Below, one piece after another: positions 33,785-41,787 of a stretch of 64,000 bases of DNA; positions within the stretch are counted from its first letter, which is position 1, and every line of letters begins with the position of its first letter. Below the pieces are notes generated by a model, which had not been told where the DNA came from, ran no database searches, and saw only the letters and a program-made list of their open reading frames with translations. The position numbers were made by a program, and so were the translations under genes. The stretch comes from CAYNVQ01 sp964400735. Lineage in GTDB: Bacteria; Acidobacteriota; Aminicenantia; Aminicenantales; Aminicenantaceae. The stretch covers positions 1 through 64,000 of the forward strand of contig CAYNVQ010000008.1 of NCBI GenBank assembly GCA_964400735.1, written 5' to 3'.

Positions 33785-35305
33785 ATGAATCAGCTTGAGA
33801 ATGCAGATTTGCTCAATATGCCGAAAATTTTGAAACCTATCTGGAAGCTTGGATTAAGAAGACTTGAAGAGGCTTTACTCCGCGATCGACTTCGGCCCAG
33901 CATTCATGTGTTCGAGAATGCAGATACAGGAATCATTTTTATAAAGGAGCACATTTCTGTCTTCACATGTCCTGTACCTTTAAAAAATTCTTTATACGAA
34001 TTTCTTGAGGGATATTCGACGGTAGTGGCATGCGAGAGAAATGGCGTTTCTGAAAATGCATTTCACAATTTACTATTGTTTCTCTTAAAAAAAATCGGGA
34101 CAAACCCAGAGAGAGCCAAAAGAGAATCTGAAAAATCAGGGGATAAGGTTCTGGAACGCTTGGTTTTGAACGTCAGCCATTCGTGCAACTTGCGGTGTCG
34201 GTATTGCTACGCCGGAGGAGGCAACTACGGAAAAGCGCAGTCTCTCATGGATGAAAAAACGGCTGCTGTCGTGTTGGATACTTTTTATGATCTCTTTGAC
34301 CATATTGAGAATATTCAATTCTTCGGCGGCGAACCTTTCCTGAATATGGAGACCACAGCCTTTATTTGTCAGGATCTCCAAAAAAGGTATCGAAGCGGAG
34401 CTGTCAAGAAACTTCCCCATTTCGGCGTTGTCACAAACGGAACACTCCTATCCACGGAAATAGTGCGATTGATCAAAGATTATAACCTCGGCGTGACTGT
34501 CAGTATCGATGGACCCGAAGATATCCATGATTACCTAAGGGGACGAGGCACTTATAAAAAGATATGCAGATTCATTCAGGCATTGAACAAAGAGAGGATC
34601 GATTTTGGAATCGAATCGACTTACACCTCTTATCATCTTGAATCCGGAGTGACTCTGAATGATTTACTGGAATTCTTTTCCACTCGATTCAATTCTTCAG
34701 AAACTCATATCCCTCCGGTAGCACTCTCTCCCGGAGATTCTCTGGCTCTCGATGGCGATTCGGAAAAAACAGCGTATCGTGCTGCCGTAGAATTTTCGGT
34801 CGATAATCTTTTGAAGAAGGGAGCTCCAAGTATCAGCTTTGCTGGAAGGCTGATGAAATCTTACACGGAGGGCAGCCCTATTACTCATTACTGCCCTGCC
34901 GGTTTCTCGACTCTTTCTGTTGATAATTTAGGAAATGTCTATCCCTGTTTTATGTTTACAGGGTACGATGAGTTCAATCTAGGCAATGTCTTAGATCCTG
35001 GATTTCCTGATCCTTCAAAGACAGAGCCCGTCACCAGGGTGCTCTTCGAGCACAACACAAAGAAAAGTCCAGAATGTTCGGCATGCTGGGCATCGCCTCT
35101 TTGTTCCGGCTGCATCGGAGCTGATTATTTCAAAAATGGCGGGACGTTTGAGAAAAAGAGCTGTGCAGTGATGAGATCCATGGTCGAGGGTTTTCTGTCG
35201 AAAATTGTGGATTTTATGGGAAATAAGAAAACCGGGATTTCAATGGGAATTCCCGAGAAAGGAGGTGATTCGACACAGGATAGCATGGATTGTTTGACCC
35301 TCTAA
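33785..35305 (+). CDS. Radical SAM/SPASM peptide-modifying enzyme
   Basis: This is a 506-residue enzyme. The ATG used is behind GAGGAG; the GTG 54 bases earlier has no such site. After an N-terminal region of about 125 residues of unknown fold, the radical SAM cluster site CNLRCRYC is at Cys134, Cys138 and Cys141, followed by GGEP (181-184) and the SIDGP strand. The C-terminal SPASM domain has seven cysteines: Cys370-x12-G-x4-Cys388, Cys431, Cys434, Cys440, Cys443 and Cys460, enough for two auxiliary [4Fe-4S] clusters. This layout is that of enzymes that install thioether or C-C crosslinks in peptides, or oxidise a Cys/Ser in sulfatases. No sulfatase is near. The two Tat-signal Cys-rich proteins that follow after 39 bases are its likely substrates. 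Confidence 0.9.
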   Translation: MNQLENADLLNMPKILKPIWKLGLRRLEEALLRDRLRPSIHVFENADTGIIFIKEHISVFTCPVPLKNSLYEFLEGYSTVVACERNGVSENAFHNLLLFLLKKIGTNPERAKRESEKSGDKVLERLVLNVSHSCNLRCRYCYAGGGNYGKAQSLMDEKTAAVVLDTFYDLFDHIENIQFFGGEPFLNMETTAFICQDLQKRYRSGAVKKLPHFGVVTNGTLLSTEIVRLIKDYNLGVTVSIDGPEDIHDYLRGRGTYKKICRFIQALNKERIDFGIESTYTSYHLESGVTLNDLLEFFSTRFNSSETHIPPVALSPGDSLALDGDSEKTAYRAAVEFSVDNLLKKGAPSISFAGRLMKSYTEGSPITHYCPAGFSTLSVDNLGNVYPCFMFTGYDEFNLGNVLDPGFPDPSKTEPVTRVLFEHNTKKSPECSACWASPLCSGCIGADYFKNGGTFEKKSCAVMRSMVEGFLSKIVDFMGNKKTGISMGIPEKGGDSTQDSMDCLTL

Positions 35306-35344
35306 GAAATCCGTGAGAGAGGAAATAAAAGCAGGAGGAAAATC

Positions 35345-35827
35345 ATGTCAGTATTAAATCGAAGAAATTTTCTGATTAAGATGTTAAGAGGAACAGGAAT
35401 AACTCTGTTTTGTCTGTTTCCTGGATCTATTTTTAGAAAAAACAAGCTATTTGCACAGAAAGAAAGAAATTTCGAATCTGTTTTTAAAGGCACAACTCGT
35501 TCCAATGTCTATAATATCGCCAAAGCGTCCAGCCTGAGTGATGAAGAAAAAATGGCTATGGTCGCAGCCCGGGAGTTGAGCCGTTCGCAACTGAAAGAGG
35601 CTATTTCAAACATTGACAGTTGGGGGAAAGTCGAAAGCGGTGGTGGTTGTGGCTCAAGCTGTTCAGGTCAATTCTGCGGGCAACAGTGTGGAGGCGGGAC
35701 TGGAGGCGGCGAGCAGCAAGGTATTTGCGTGATCGATAAGCGGGGCAAAATGGAGATCAGTATGGCCTCTTTGGATAAGCTGGAATTCAAACAGGCCCTC
35801 GAGAAGGCGTTTGATTTACTCAGATAG
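35345..35827 (+). CDS. Tat-signal Gly/Cys-rich protein, probable radical SAM substrate 1
   Basis: This is a 160-residue protein behind CAGGAGG. Residues 5-12 read NRRNFLIK, a near-consensus Tat motif, then a hydrophobic stretch to about residue 30. A helical segment follows with TTRSNVYNIAKASSLSDEEK and ARELSR. Residues 98-123 are almost only Gly, Cys, Ser and Gln, with Cys102, Cys106, Cys111 and Cys115 as two CxxxC pairs; Cys128 starts CVIDKRGKMEI. The tail is LEFKQALEKAFDLLR. It is paralogous to the next gene. No known family was recognised. I infer export through Tat after modification or cluster assembly in the cytosol. Confidence 0.82.
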   Translation: MSVLNRRNFLIKMLRGTGITLFCLFPGSIFRKNKLFAQKERNFESVFKGTTRSNVYNIAKASSLSDEEKMAMVAARELSRSQLKEAISNIDSWGKVESGGGCGSSCSGQFCGQQCGGGTGGGEQQGICVIDKRGKMEISMASLDKLEFKQALEKAFDLLR

Positions 35828-35836
35828 GTTCTGGAA

Positions 35837-36346
35837 ATGAACAGGAGAAATTTCTTTTCCAAGCTCTTAAAATTAATAGCCGTTGTGTTTCTTGGAAGTG
35901 TCCGGGGATCGCTTTTAAATCCAAAGACGGTCTCGGCTTCGGATGGGCACCCAGTATTGAATGGAGGAGCTCAAAACACCGAATCCTTTGAGTTGATTCT
36001 ATCAAGGACCACGGCGTCAAATGTTTTTGAGGTTTTAAAGACCTCCAGTCTCGAAGAAGAAGAAAAAATGGCCATTTTAGCAGTCAGAGAGATTAGTCGA
36101 GATGAAATTCAGAAATCCCTTTCCTCAGTTGAGTCGAGACGAGAGATCAGCAGCAAATGGAAGGGGAATTATTGCGGTAATGGATGCCGCGGCGCTGGTG
36201 GGAGCTACTGTGGAAATAAATGTGCCGTTACAACCGATGCCGTCTGTGTTCTTGACAAAGATGGACGATTGAACATCGATATTGCCGCTATGAACAAGCA
36301 GAAATTTGAGAATGCCTTAAGACGAGCATTAGATCTGACTAGATGA
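35837..36346 (+). CDS. Tat-signal Cys-rich protein, probable radical SAM substrate 2
   Basis: This is a 169-residue paralog of the preceding gene, nine bases downstream, with a weak AGG before the ATG. It opens MNRRNFFSKLLKLIAVVFLG (Tat-type), with a likely cleavage near VSAS at residue 35. Shared blocks are TTASNVFEVLKTSSLEEEEK, REISRDEI, then Cys113, Cys117, Cys125 and Cys129 as two CGNxC units, Cys137 in CVLDKDGRLNI and FENALRRALDLTR. The Gly-rich spacer is shorter than in substrate 1. The conservation of all five cysteines and of the C-terminal block, while the linker varies, argues for a functional target region. Confidence 0.82.
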   Translation: MNRRNFFSKLLKLIAVVFLGSVRGSLLNPKTVSASDGHPVLNGGAQNTESFELILSRTTASNVFEVLKTSSLEEEEKMAILAVREISRDEIQKSLSSVESRREISSKWKGNYCGNGCRGAGGSYCGNKCAVTTDAVCVLDKDGRLNIDIAAMNKQKFENALRRALDLTR

Positions 36347-36458
36347 TTGTTTGTCAGTTTGCATGTCAGCTCACCTTTTATGACCTAGGTTTTGGCAGAG
36401 ACTCGACCGGAAGCTATCTTGTCTTGCGATCTCTTTAATTATTCGGATTTCCTCGCTT

Positions 36459-37457
36459 TTATTCTTTTAAACGTTTTATATTCTGGATAAGAAGAGGTAA
36501 TATTTTCCGGAAATCTCCGACGATTCCGAAATCGGCCTCTCTAAAGATAGGAGCTTCTGGGTCCTTGTTCAGAGCGACGATTATCTTTGAACTCGAGCAT
36601 CCTGCGAGGTGCTGGGGTGCCCCGGAAATGCCCACCGCCACGTAGAGTTCAGGACTCACTATGCGGCCTGTTTGTCCTATTTCAAGGCTCTTGGGCATCC
36701 AGTTTTCGTCCGAAGGGACTCTAGTCGTTCCGACTGCCGCACCCAGAACAGAGGCTAATTCCTGGAGTAAACCGAAACCTTCGCTTCCTCCGATACCTCC
36801 TCCTCCAGCCACGATGGATTTTGCCTCTTCGAGCCCTATCCCCTTGTCCTCTTTGTGGATCGTCTCAATCAGCTGAGACCTGATTTTTGTCCTATCGACT
36901 TCGATAGCGAGGGGATGAATCTTCCCTTTTCGGGAAGGATCCGGTTCAACCGGCTTCTGCGCCCGGGGGCGCATAGCCACCACATGAATACAGCTAATGT
37001 CCGAGGCCCATTCAGCCAGCGCATTTCCTCCGAAAACAGGTTTAGTTTGGATGAATGATTGGTTGATTTTGTCGATTTTCAGGTCGACACAATCCATGCA
37101 AATACGGGCTCCTAACCGAGCTGCCAATCTGGGAGCGATATCGCGGCCGAAGTCAGTCAGGCCAAAGAGAACCATCGAGGGGGCTACTTGCTGGCAGACT
37201 TGGGCGATGAGAGAAACCGATAGATCTGGATGAAATTCTGCCAGTGAAGGATTCTCGACGGTTAAAACTTCATCCACGCCCCAACCGGAAGCTTCCTCGG
37301 CCGCCTGATGGAGATTCTCTCCGGTAAGCAGAAAGAAGAGTGGTTGGTCGAGGTCTTGACTGAGCCGCCTGCCTGTCGTCATCAGCTCCTGGGAGATAGA
37401 GGAGTTTTTTTCTTTCTTAAGCTCTCCACAGATCAAGATTCCTCGATCCTTTTTAAT
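36459..37457 (-). CDS. etfA: Electron transfer flavoprotein alpha subunit (EtfA/FixB), probable ATT start
   Basis: This is a 332-residue EtfA. The C-terminal FAD domain is standard: VAGGGGIGG, GTTRVPSDENWMP, QTGRIVSPELYVAVGISGAPQHLAG and NKDPEAPIF. The family N-terminus is expected near DRGILICGELKK. No ATG, GTG or well-spaced TTG exists there. A perfect AAGGAGG lies six bases before an ATT, so ATT is the best start; a TTG touches the Shine-Dalgarno directly. The only in-frame upstream ATG is inside etfB and gives an unlike sequence. It is the last gene of the mce-acd-fixCX-etfBA run. Confidence 0.92.
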   Translation of the reverse strand: MKKDRGILICGELKKEKNSSISQELMTTGRRLSQDLDQPLFFLLTGENLHQAAEEASGWGVDEVLTVENPSLAEFHPDLSVSLIAQVCQQVAPSMVLFGLTDFGRDIAPRLAARLGARICMDCVDLKIDKINQSFIQTKPVFGGNALAEWASDISCIHVVAMRPRAQKPVEPDPSRKGKIHPLAIEVDRTKIRSQLIETIHKEDKGIGLEEAKSIVAGGGGIGGSEGFGLLQELASVLGAAVGTTRVPSDENWMPKSLEIGQTGRIVSPELYVAVGISGAPQHLAGCSSSKIIVALNKDPEAPIFREADFGIVGDFRKILPLLIQNIKRLKE

Positions 37458-37479
37458 CGTCAACCTCCTTAATAAAAAC

Positions 37480-38280
37480 CTATATGGCTCCTCTCTCTTT
37501 GAGCTTCTCGGCCAGTTTCGCAGCCGCCTCTTCCAGAGCGTCACCGTCTAATATTTCACACGTTCTCTTTCTTTCAGGGATGGAAAGCTTTACCAGCTTT
37601 TTTCGGGATGCCTCTATTCCAATTCGAGATGGGTCGGCAGAGATGTCTTCGGCCTTCCAAACCGGGATTTCCTTTTTTGAGGCGGAGATGATTCCCCAAC
37701 CTGAGGGCAAACGGGGGGACCCTGCCTCGTGGCTCACGGTAACGACGGCCGGTGGGGAAACGTTAAAAACCTGGTACCCATCACGAATCACCCTTTTCAC
37801 TCGCCATCGGCCGTCATCGAAATCGACCGCTTCTGCCAGCGTGATCAAGGGCAATTCGAGGTTTTCTGCCAGAATTGTCCCCACCAACCCTTCGTCCCAA
37901 TCAGCTGCCTGTCTTCCGCACAAAATAAGATCGAATTCCTTGATTTTTCGGATTGCCTGACTCAGGATATAAGCCGTCGAGAAATTGCCCGATCCCTGGA
38001 ATGCCGGATCTTTGAGGATAATTCCTTCATCGCCCCCCATTGCAAGGGCGTGCTTGATCACTTTGGTTGCCTCTTCGTTTCCGATAGACAGGATCGTTAT
38101 TTTTCCTCCATGTTTTTCCTTGATCTTGAGGGCAAGTTCCACCGCCTGTTCATCGTAGGGGTTTATTACCGGAGGTACTCCTTCTGGAGGGACGACGTTC
38201 TTGCCTTCTGGGTCCAGCTTAAATTTTGTTGCAGGGATCTCAGGATCCGGGATTTGTTTCACACAAACGATGATATTCAT
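37480..38280 (-). CDS. etfB: Electron transfer flavoprotein beta subunit (EtfB/FixA)
   Basis: This is a 266-residue EtfB. The start MNIIVCVKQIPDPEIPATKF, then PPVINPYDEQAVELALKI, ILCGRQAADWDEGLVGTILAE and the C-terminal KLVKLSIPERKR place it in the FixA-type branch that binds NAD(H) and FAD. With EtfA, FixC and FixX beside it, an electron-bifurcating FixABCX complex is plausible: NADH oxidation drives both quinone and ferredoxin/flavodoxin reduction. Confidence 0.93.
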   Translation of the reverse strand: MNIIVCVKQIPDPEIPATKFKLDPEGKNVVPPEGVPPVINPYDEQAVELALKIKEKHGGKITILSIGNEEATKVIKHALAMGGDEGIILKDPAFQGSGNFSTAYILSQAIRKIKEFDLILCGRQAADWDEGLVGTILAENLELPLITLAEAVDFDDGRWRVKRVIRDGYQVFNVSPPAVVTVSHEAGSPRLPSGWGIISASKKEIPVWKAEDISADPSRIGIEASRKKLVKLSIPERKRTCEILDGDALEEAAAKLAEKLKERGAI

Positions 38281-38292
38281 CTTGAAATGACT

Positions 38293-38571
38293 CTATCCGA
38301 AGAGATAGCATATCCCAAAACCGGCCCGGGGCAAAGCCCATTCCACAGCCTCAAGCTCGCAGACGATCCGGCAACTTCCGCATTCCAAGCAGCCTTCGTA
38401 CGAAAAAGAGATGTGCCCTTCCCTGAGTTTGAAACAATCTGCCGGACAGGTATAGGTGCAGGGATGAGCCTCACATGTCGCGCATATATCTTTTTTTATC
38501 TGGATATGCCGTTCTCTGTCGATGTCGTATTTATTGACCGCCAGTTTGTCTTCTACGCTCATCGTAATCAT
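38293..38571 (-). CDS. fixX: FixX-type ferredoxin
   Basis: This is a 92-residue ferredoxin-like protein. It has the FixX layout: HIQIKKDICATCEAHPCTYTCPADCF and then YEGCLECGSCRIVCELEAVEW, with four cysteines of a [4Fe-4S] cluster in the second part and further Cys in the first. FixX passes electrons between FixC and the quinone pool or ETF. It overlaps fixC by four bases. Confidence 0.92.
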   Translation of the reverse strand: MITMSVEDKLAVNKYDIDRERHIQIKKDICATCEAHPCTYTCPADCFKLREGHISFSYEGCLECGSCRIVCELEAVEWALPRAGFGICYLFG

Positions 38572-39857
38572 ATCGCCCTTTTTATCCGGAAGAGATCACG
38601 GAGCATCTGCCAGAAGGATATTTTTTCCTTTTGTGATTCCCGGAACATTGGCCACAATTTCTTTCTCGGTTTGCCATCATTGGTGAAGATCCTTTCAGCC
38701 CACTCGCAGGTAAGCTCAGGATATTGACGGTAGAAGCGAGGGTTTTCCAGCAAAGAGGGCGCTTTTTTAAAGCTTTCCAAATCCTTCAAAACAAAGCTCT
38801 GTTTCAAAAGCTTAGGATAATCGGAGAGGGATTTTTGAGAAAAATCTCCGATTTTTTTGGCTCGGATAACGGTTTCAGCCGCTGCCTTTCCTGATTCGAT
38901 AGCATAGTTGGCCCCTTCAAGGACCAGACCTGTAGTCAAGGTCAACCCCGCCGCATCGCCCGCCACAAGCATGCCGTGGGTGTAAAGCGTCGGCATCATG
39001 GCCTTTCCTCCAACCGGAACCAGGTGGGCCGAATATTCCAGCAGTTGCCCATCGGAAAGCAGGTTCGACACTTCGGGGTGTCGTTTGAAATCCTCCAACA
39101 GGTCGTTGGCCAAAACCATCCTCTCGGCCAGGCCGTCGAGCTGGACGACGACGCCGACGGACAAGCTTTCCTTGTTGGTGTAGATGAAGGCGCCTCCTGG
39201 TATGCCCCTAGAGAAGGCTCCGATGAACTCCCAGGCGATGCCTTCCTCGCCCTTCAGGTTGAAACGCTGCTCGATAGCCTGACGGGGAAGTTGGATAACT
39301 TCTTTGACTCCTTGTTTAATATGGTGAGGGAGAAGCTTCCCTCTGAGTCCAGCCTTTTCTGCCAGGATGGAATTCACCCCGTCGCAAGCGATGACGACAT
39401 CTGCGGGAATTTCATCTCCGCCGGCCTTGATGCCTGATACGGTATTTGCCTGCCACAACAGGTCTTCCGCTTCGAGTCCTGTGGCGACTGCAGCTCCTGC
39501 TTGTTCAGCCTTTGCGGCAAACCATTTATCGAATTTGGAGCGCAGTACTGAAAAACCGTTGTAAGGAGGTTCGCTGAATTTTTTGGTCGCGAAATCCACA
39601 GAAAAGACGGCCTTATCTGTCAGAAGTGAATATTTGTGCCTAGCGATATACCTTTCGAACGGAGCCTCATCCCAGAAGTCCGGGAAGAGTTCGTACAGGG
39701 AAGGACCGTAAAACGCCCCGCCCCACATATTTTTAGCTCCGGCAAATTTTCCCCTTTCGACGATCAATGTTTCCAGCCCGGCCTTAGCCAGAACGATGCC
39801 GCAGGCACAGCCGGCCGGTCCGGCCCCCACAACGATAGCGTCGAATTTTTGACTCAC
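38568..39857 (-). CDS. fixC: FixC-type FAD-dependent ETF:quinone oxidoreductase
   Basis: This is a 429-residue FAD-dependent oxidoreductase of the FixC/ETF-QO group. The FAD motif is VVGAGPAGCACGIVLAKAG, followed by NMWGGAFYG, VIACDGVNS and the second FAD segment GMLVAGDAAGLTL. The C-terminus carries EWAERIF and RESQKEK. The start is a GTG 18 bases after the acyl-CoA dehydrogenase. It should move electrons from ETF to menaquinone, using FixX. Confidence 0.92.
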   Translation of the reverse strand: MSQKFDAIVVGAGPAGCACGIVLAKAGLETLIVERGKFAGAKNMWGGAFYGPSLYELFPDFWDEAPFERYIARHKYSLLTDKAVFSVDFATKKFSEPPYNGFSVLRSKFDKWFAAKAEQAGAAVATGLEAEDLLWQANTVSGIKAGGDEIPADVVIACDGVNSILAEKAGLRGKLLPHHIKQGVKEVIQLPRQAIEQRFNLKGEEGIAWEFIGAFSRGIPGGAFIYTNKESLSVGVVVQLDGLAERMVLANDLLEDFKRHPEVSNLLSDGQLLEYSAHLVPVGGKAMMPTLYTHGMLVAGDAAGLTLTTGLVLEGANYAIESGKAAAETVIRAKKIGDFSQKSLSDYPKLLKQSFVLKDLESFKKAPSLLENPRFYRQYPELTCEWAERIFTNDGKPRKKLWPMFRESQKEKISFWQMLRDLFRIKRAI

Positions 39858-39875
39858 GATGTTTTTCTATTTTCC

Positions 39876-41033
39876 TTATCTGAAAGCAGCCATCTCTAGG
39901 AGCTGCTGCCCAATGGTCAACTGGTGCATCTGGGCTGTGCCGCCTAGGATCGTGGCCGTAATCGCATCCTGATAGTGGTGGCCCACGGGGTAGTCATCGA
40001 TGGTTCCGAAAGAGCCGTGGATTTTGACGGCCTGGGAGGCTACCCATAGAGCAGTTTCCGTGGCGAAATATTTGGCATAGGACATTTCTTTGATGTGGCG
40101 GATGCCGCGGCTCTTGAGGTCAGCGGCTCGGTAGGTAAGCCATCTGGACGCTTCTATTCTAGTAGCCATCTCCGCGATGATTTCCTGAATGAGCTGGTGG
40201 CCTCCGATGGGCTTTCCGAACTGTTCCCTTTGCTTGGCATAATCGATGCTGGCTTCCAAACAGCTCTGTGCAAGCCCTACAGAACCGGCCGCAAGAAACA
40301 ACCGGGCCGTATCGATGCCGCGCAAAGCATCCCTCAGGGCCCGACCGATTTCTCCGATCTGGTTTTCCAAAGGCAATTCCATATCCATGAACCGAATAGT
40401 GCCTTCACTCCCCCCGCGCCAGCTGATCTTTCCCTTTTGAGGTGTGCTCGAGAGTCCTGGGGTGTCTTTCTCGACAATGAAAGTAGCCAGGCCTTTGAGC
40501 CCCTTGTTTTTATCCGTTTGGGCGATAAATAAAATCACGTCCGCTATTTCACCGTTGGTGATGAATATTTTGGTTCCGTTGATGATCCAATGATTGCCGC
40601 TTCGGACAGCCGAGGTCTCGATCATCGAGGAATCACTCCCCGCATTGGGTTCGACCACAGCCCCGGACATGACCGACTCGCCCCTGCAGACCGGAGGGAT
40701 ATATTTTTGTTTTTGTTCTTCGGTACCAGCATCCAGGAGATTGGTGGCCGGTTGGATGGGACCGCTGGCCGCAGCCTGGGTCACGGATAAGCTGGCCATA
40801 CAGAGCGATTCCCAGATAATGGCCGTGGTCACATAATCCAGCCCCAAGCCTCCGTATTCCTGGGGGATGTGCGGAGCCAAGAGGCCTTGGGCTGCGAGCT
40901 TTTTTATGATGCCCGGATCGAATTTCTCCTGGCGTTCGTTTTCCTTTAGCGTGGGCAGAATTTCCTGTCTGGCGAATTTGTGTGCCATGTCCCGGAACAT
41001 TGTCTGTTCTTCTGTCAGTTCGAAATCCATCAT
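39876..41033 (-). CDS. Acyl-CoA dehydrogenase family protein
   Basis: This is a 385-residue flavoprotein that should form a 2,3-enoyl-CoA. The start at MMDFELTEEQTMFRDM is preferred to a frame that runs back into mce. Seen: LLAPHIPQEYGGLGLDYVT, SGAVVEPNAGSDSSMIET and YAKQREQFGKPIGGHQLIQE. At the end, where medium-chain enzymes have the catalytic Glu in a YEGT motif, this protein reads ILGGTAQMHQ, so the base is missing at that site or lies elsewhere as in isovaleryl-type enzymes. The position next to FixCX-Etf indicates the electron acceptor. Confidence 0.9.
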   Translation of the reverse strand: MMDFELTEEQTMFRDMAHKFARQEILPTLKENERQEKFDPGIIKKLAAQGLLAPHIPQEYGGLGLDYVTTAIIWESLCMASLSVTQAAASGPIQPATNLLDAGTEEQKQKYIPPVCRGESVMSGAVVEPNAGSDSSMIETSAVRSGNHWIINGTKIFITNGEIADVILFIAQTDKNKGLKGLATFIVEKDTPGLSSTPQKGKISWRGGSEGTIRFMDMELPLENQIGEIGRALRDALRGIDTARLFLAAGSVGLAQSCLEASIDYAKQREQFGKPIGGHQLIQEIIAEMATRIEASRWLTYRAADLKSRGIRHIKEMSYAKYFATETALWVASQAVKIHGSFGTIDDYPVGHHYQDAITATILGGTAQMHQLTIGQQLLEMAAFR

Positions 41034-41037
41034 TGCC

Positions 41038-41436
41038 TCACTCTTCTTTTTCGACCAACTCAACCAGGACGCCAAATGTCCCGCGAGGATGAAGAAACAC
41101 GCTCATGCCTTCGGCTCCAGGTTTCGGCTTTCCCAAAACTTCCATTCCTGATTCCTTGAGCGATGAGATGGCGGCATCGATGTCGTCCACATCGTAGCAG
41201 ATATGATGGAAGCCCTCTCCCCGCTTTTCAAGGAATTTGGCCATAACCCCTTGATTCTCGATGGGCTCGATAAGTTCTATCGACACTTCCCCGACTTGAA
41301 CCATGCTCACCCTCAATGTCCCGTCTCCGCCTATGATTGGATCGGAAGATTCCAGTTTGAGAACCGACCTATAAAATTCCCGGGCCTCTTCAAGATTTTT
41401 CACAGCCATCCCTAGGTGACTGATTTTTTTTATCAT
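41038..41436 (-). CDS. mce: Methylmalonyl-CoA epimerase (VOC fold)
   Basis: This is a 132-residue glyoxalase-fold protein. ISHLGMAVKNLEEAREFYR, EGFHHICYDVDDIDAAI and the end FLHPRGTFGVLVELVEKEE match methylmalonyl-CoA epimerases, with the two His and the C-terminal Glu as metal ligands. It converts (S)- to (R)-methylmalonyl-CoA in propionyl-CoA metabolism. No mutase is in the window. It is the first gene of the acyl-CoA/FixCX/Etf run. Confidence 0.85.
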   Translation of the reverse strand: MIKKISHLGMAVKNLEEAREFYRSVLKLESSDPIIGGDGTLRVSMVQVGEVSIELIEPIENQGVMAKFLEKRGEGFHHICYDVDDIDAAISSLKESGMEVLGKPKPGAEGMSVFLHPRGTFGVLVELVEKEE

Positions 41437-41787
41437 GTTGCCTCTCTCTGGATAGAATATGTGGAGGTGAAAAACTTATAACACAGCCATTGTTTGATGT
41501 CAAAAAAGGGGATGGTTCCCTATCTCTGCAAAAATATTTATGGAGGAGAGAAGTAGGCTAAAAAGGTATTCGTAGTGGGCGGACACGGCTCTTCGAACAG
41601 GAGAACGATCCGAGGAATAAGCTTTCCTGAAGGATTCTTTCATACGGAAATAAAGAAGCCTGCAATAAATTCTCGCAATTTTTGGATAATTCTGGCATAA
41701 TTCATCCTTGGTTTTTTTGCTCAGCCTCTTTATGAACAGGCTCATTGGAGCCAATCAATAAATTTATGTATTCGGCACTCGAATAAA
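41437..41787. other. Intergenic region between divergent mce and the aminotransferase gene
   Basis: No supported gene. A short minus-strand frame (41500-41754) has no ribosome-binding site. A small perfect hairpin, GGCTC-ATTG-GAGCC, lies at 41739-41752 but is not followed by a T run. No clear promoter was identified. Confidence 0.55.

Noticed and set aside
33785..35305. Assignment of the radical SAM protein as an anaerobic sulfatase maturase
   Set aside because: The SPASM layout is compatible, but no sulfatase gene is in the window and two Cys-rich paralogs follow at once.
41500..41754. An 84-codon minus-strand frame between mce and the aminotransferase
   Set aside because: No ribosome-binding site, no recognisable domain and an unusual residue mix; it lies in a divergent promoter region.
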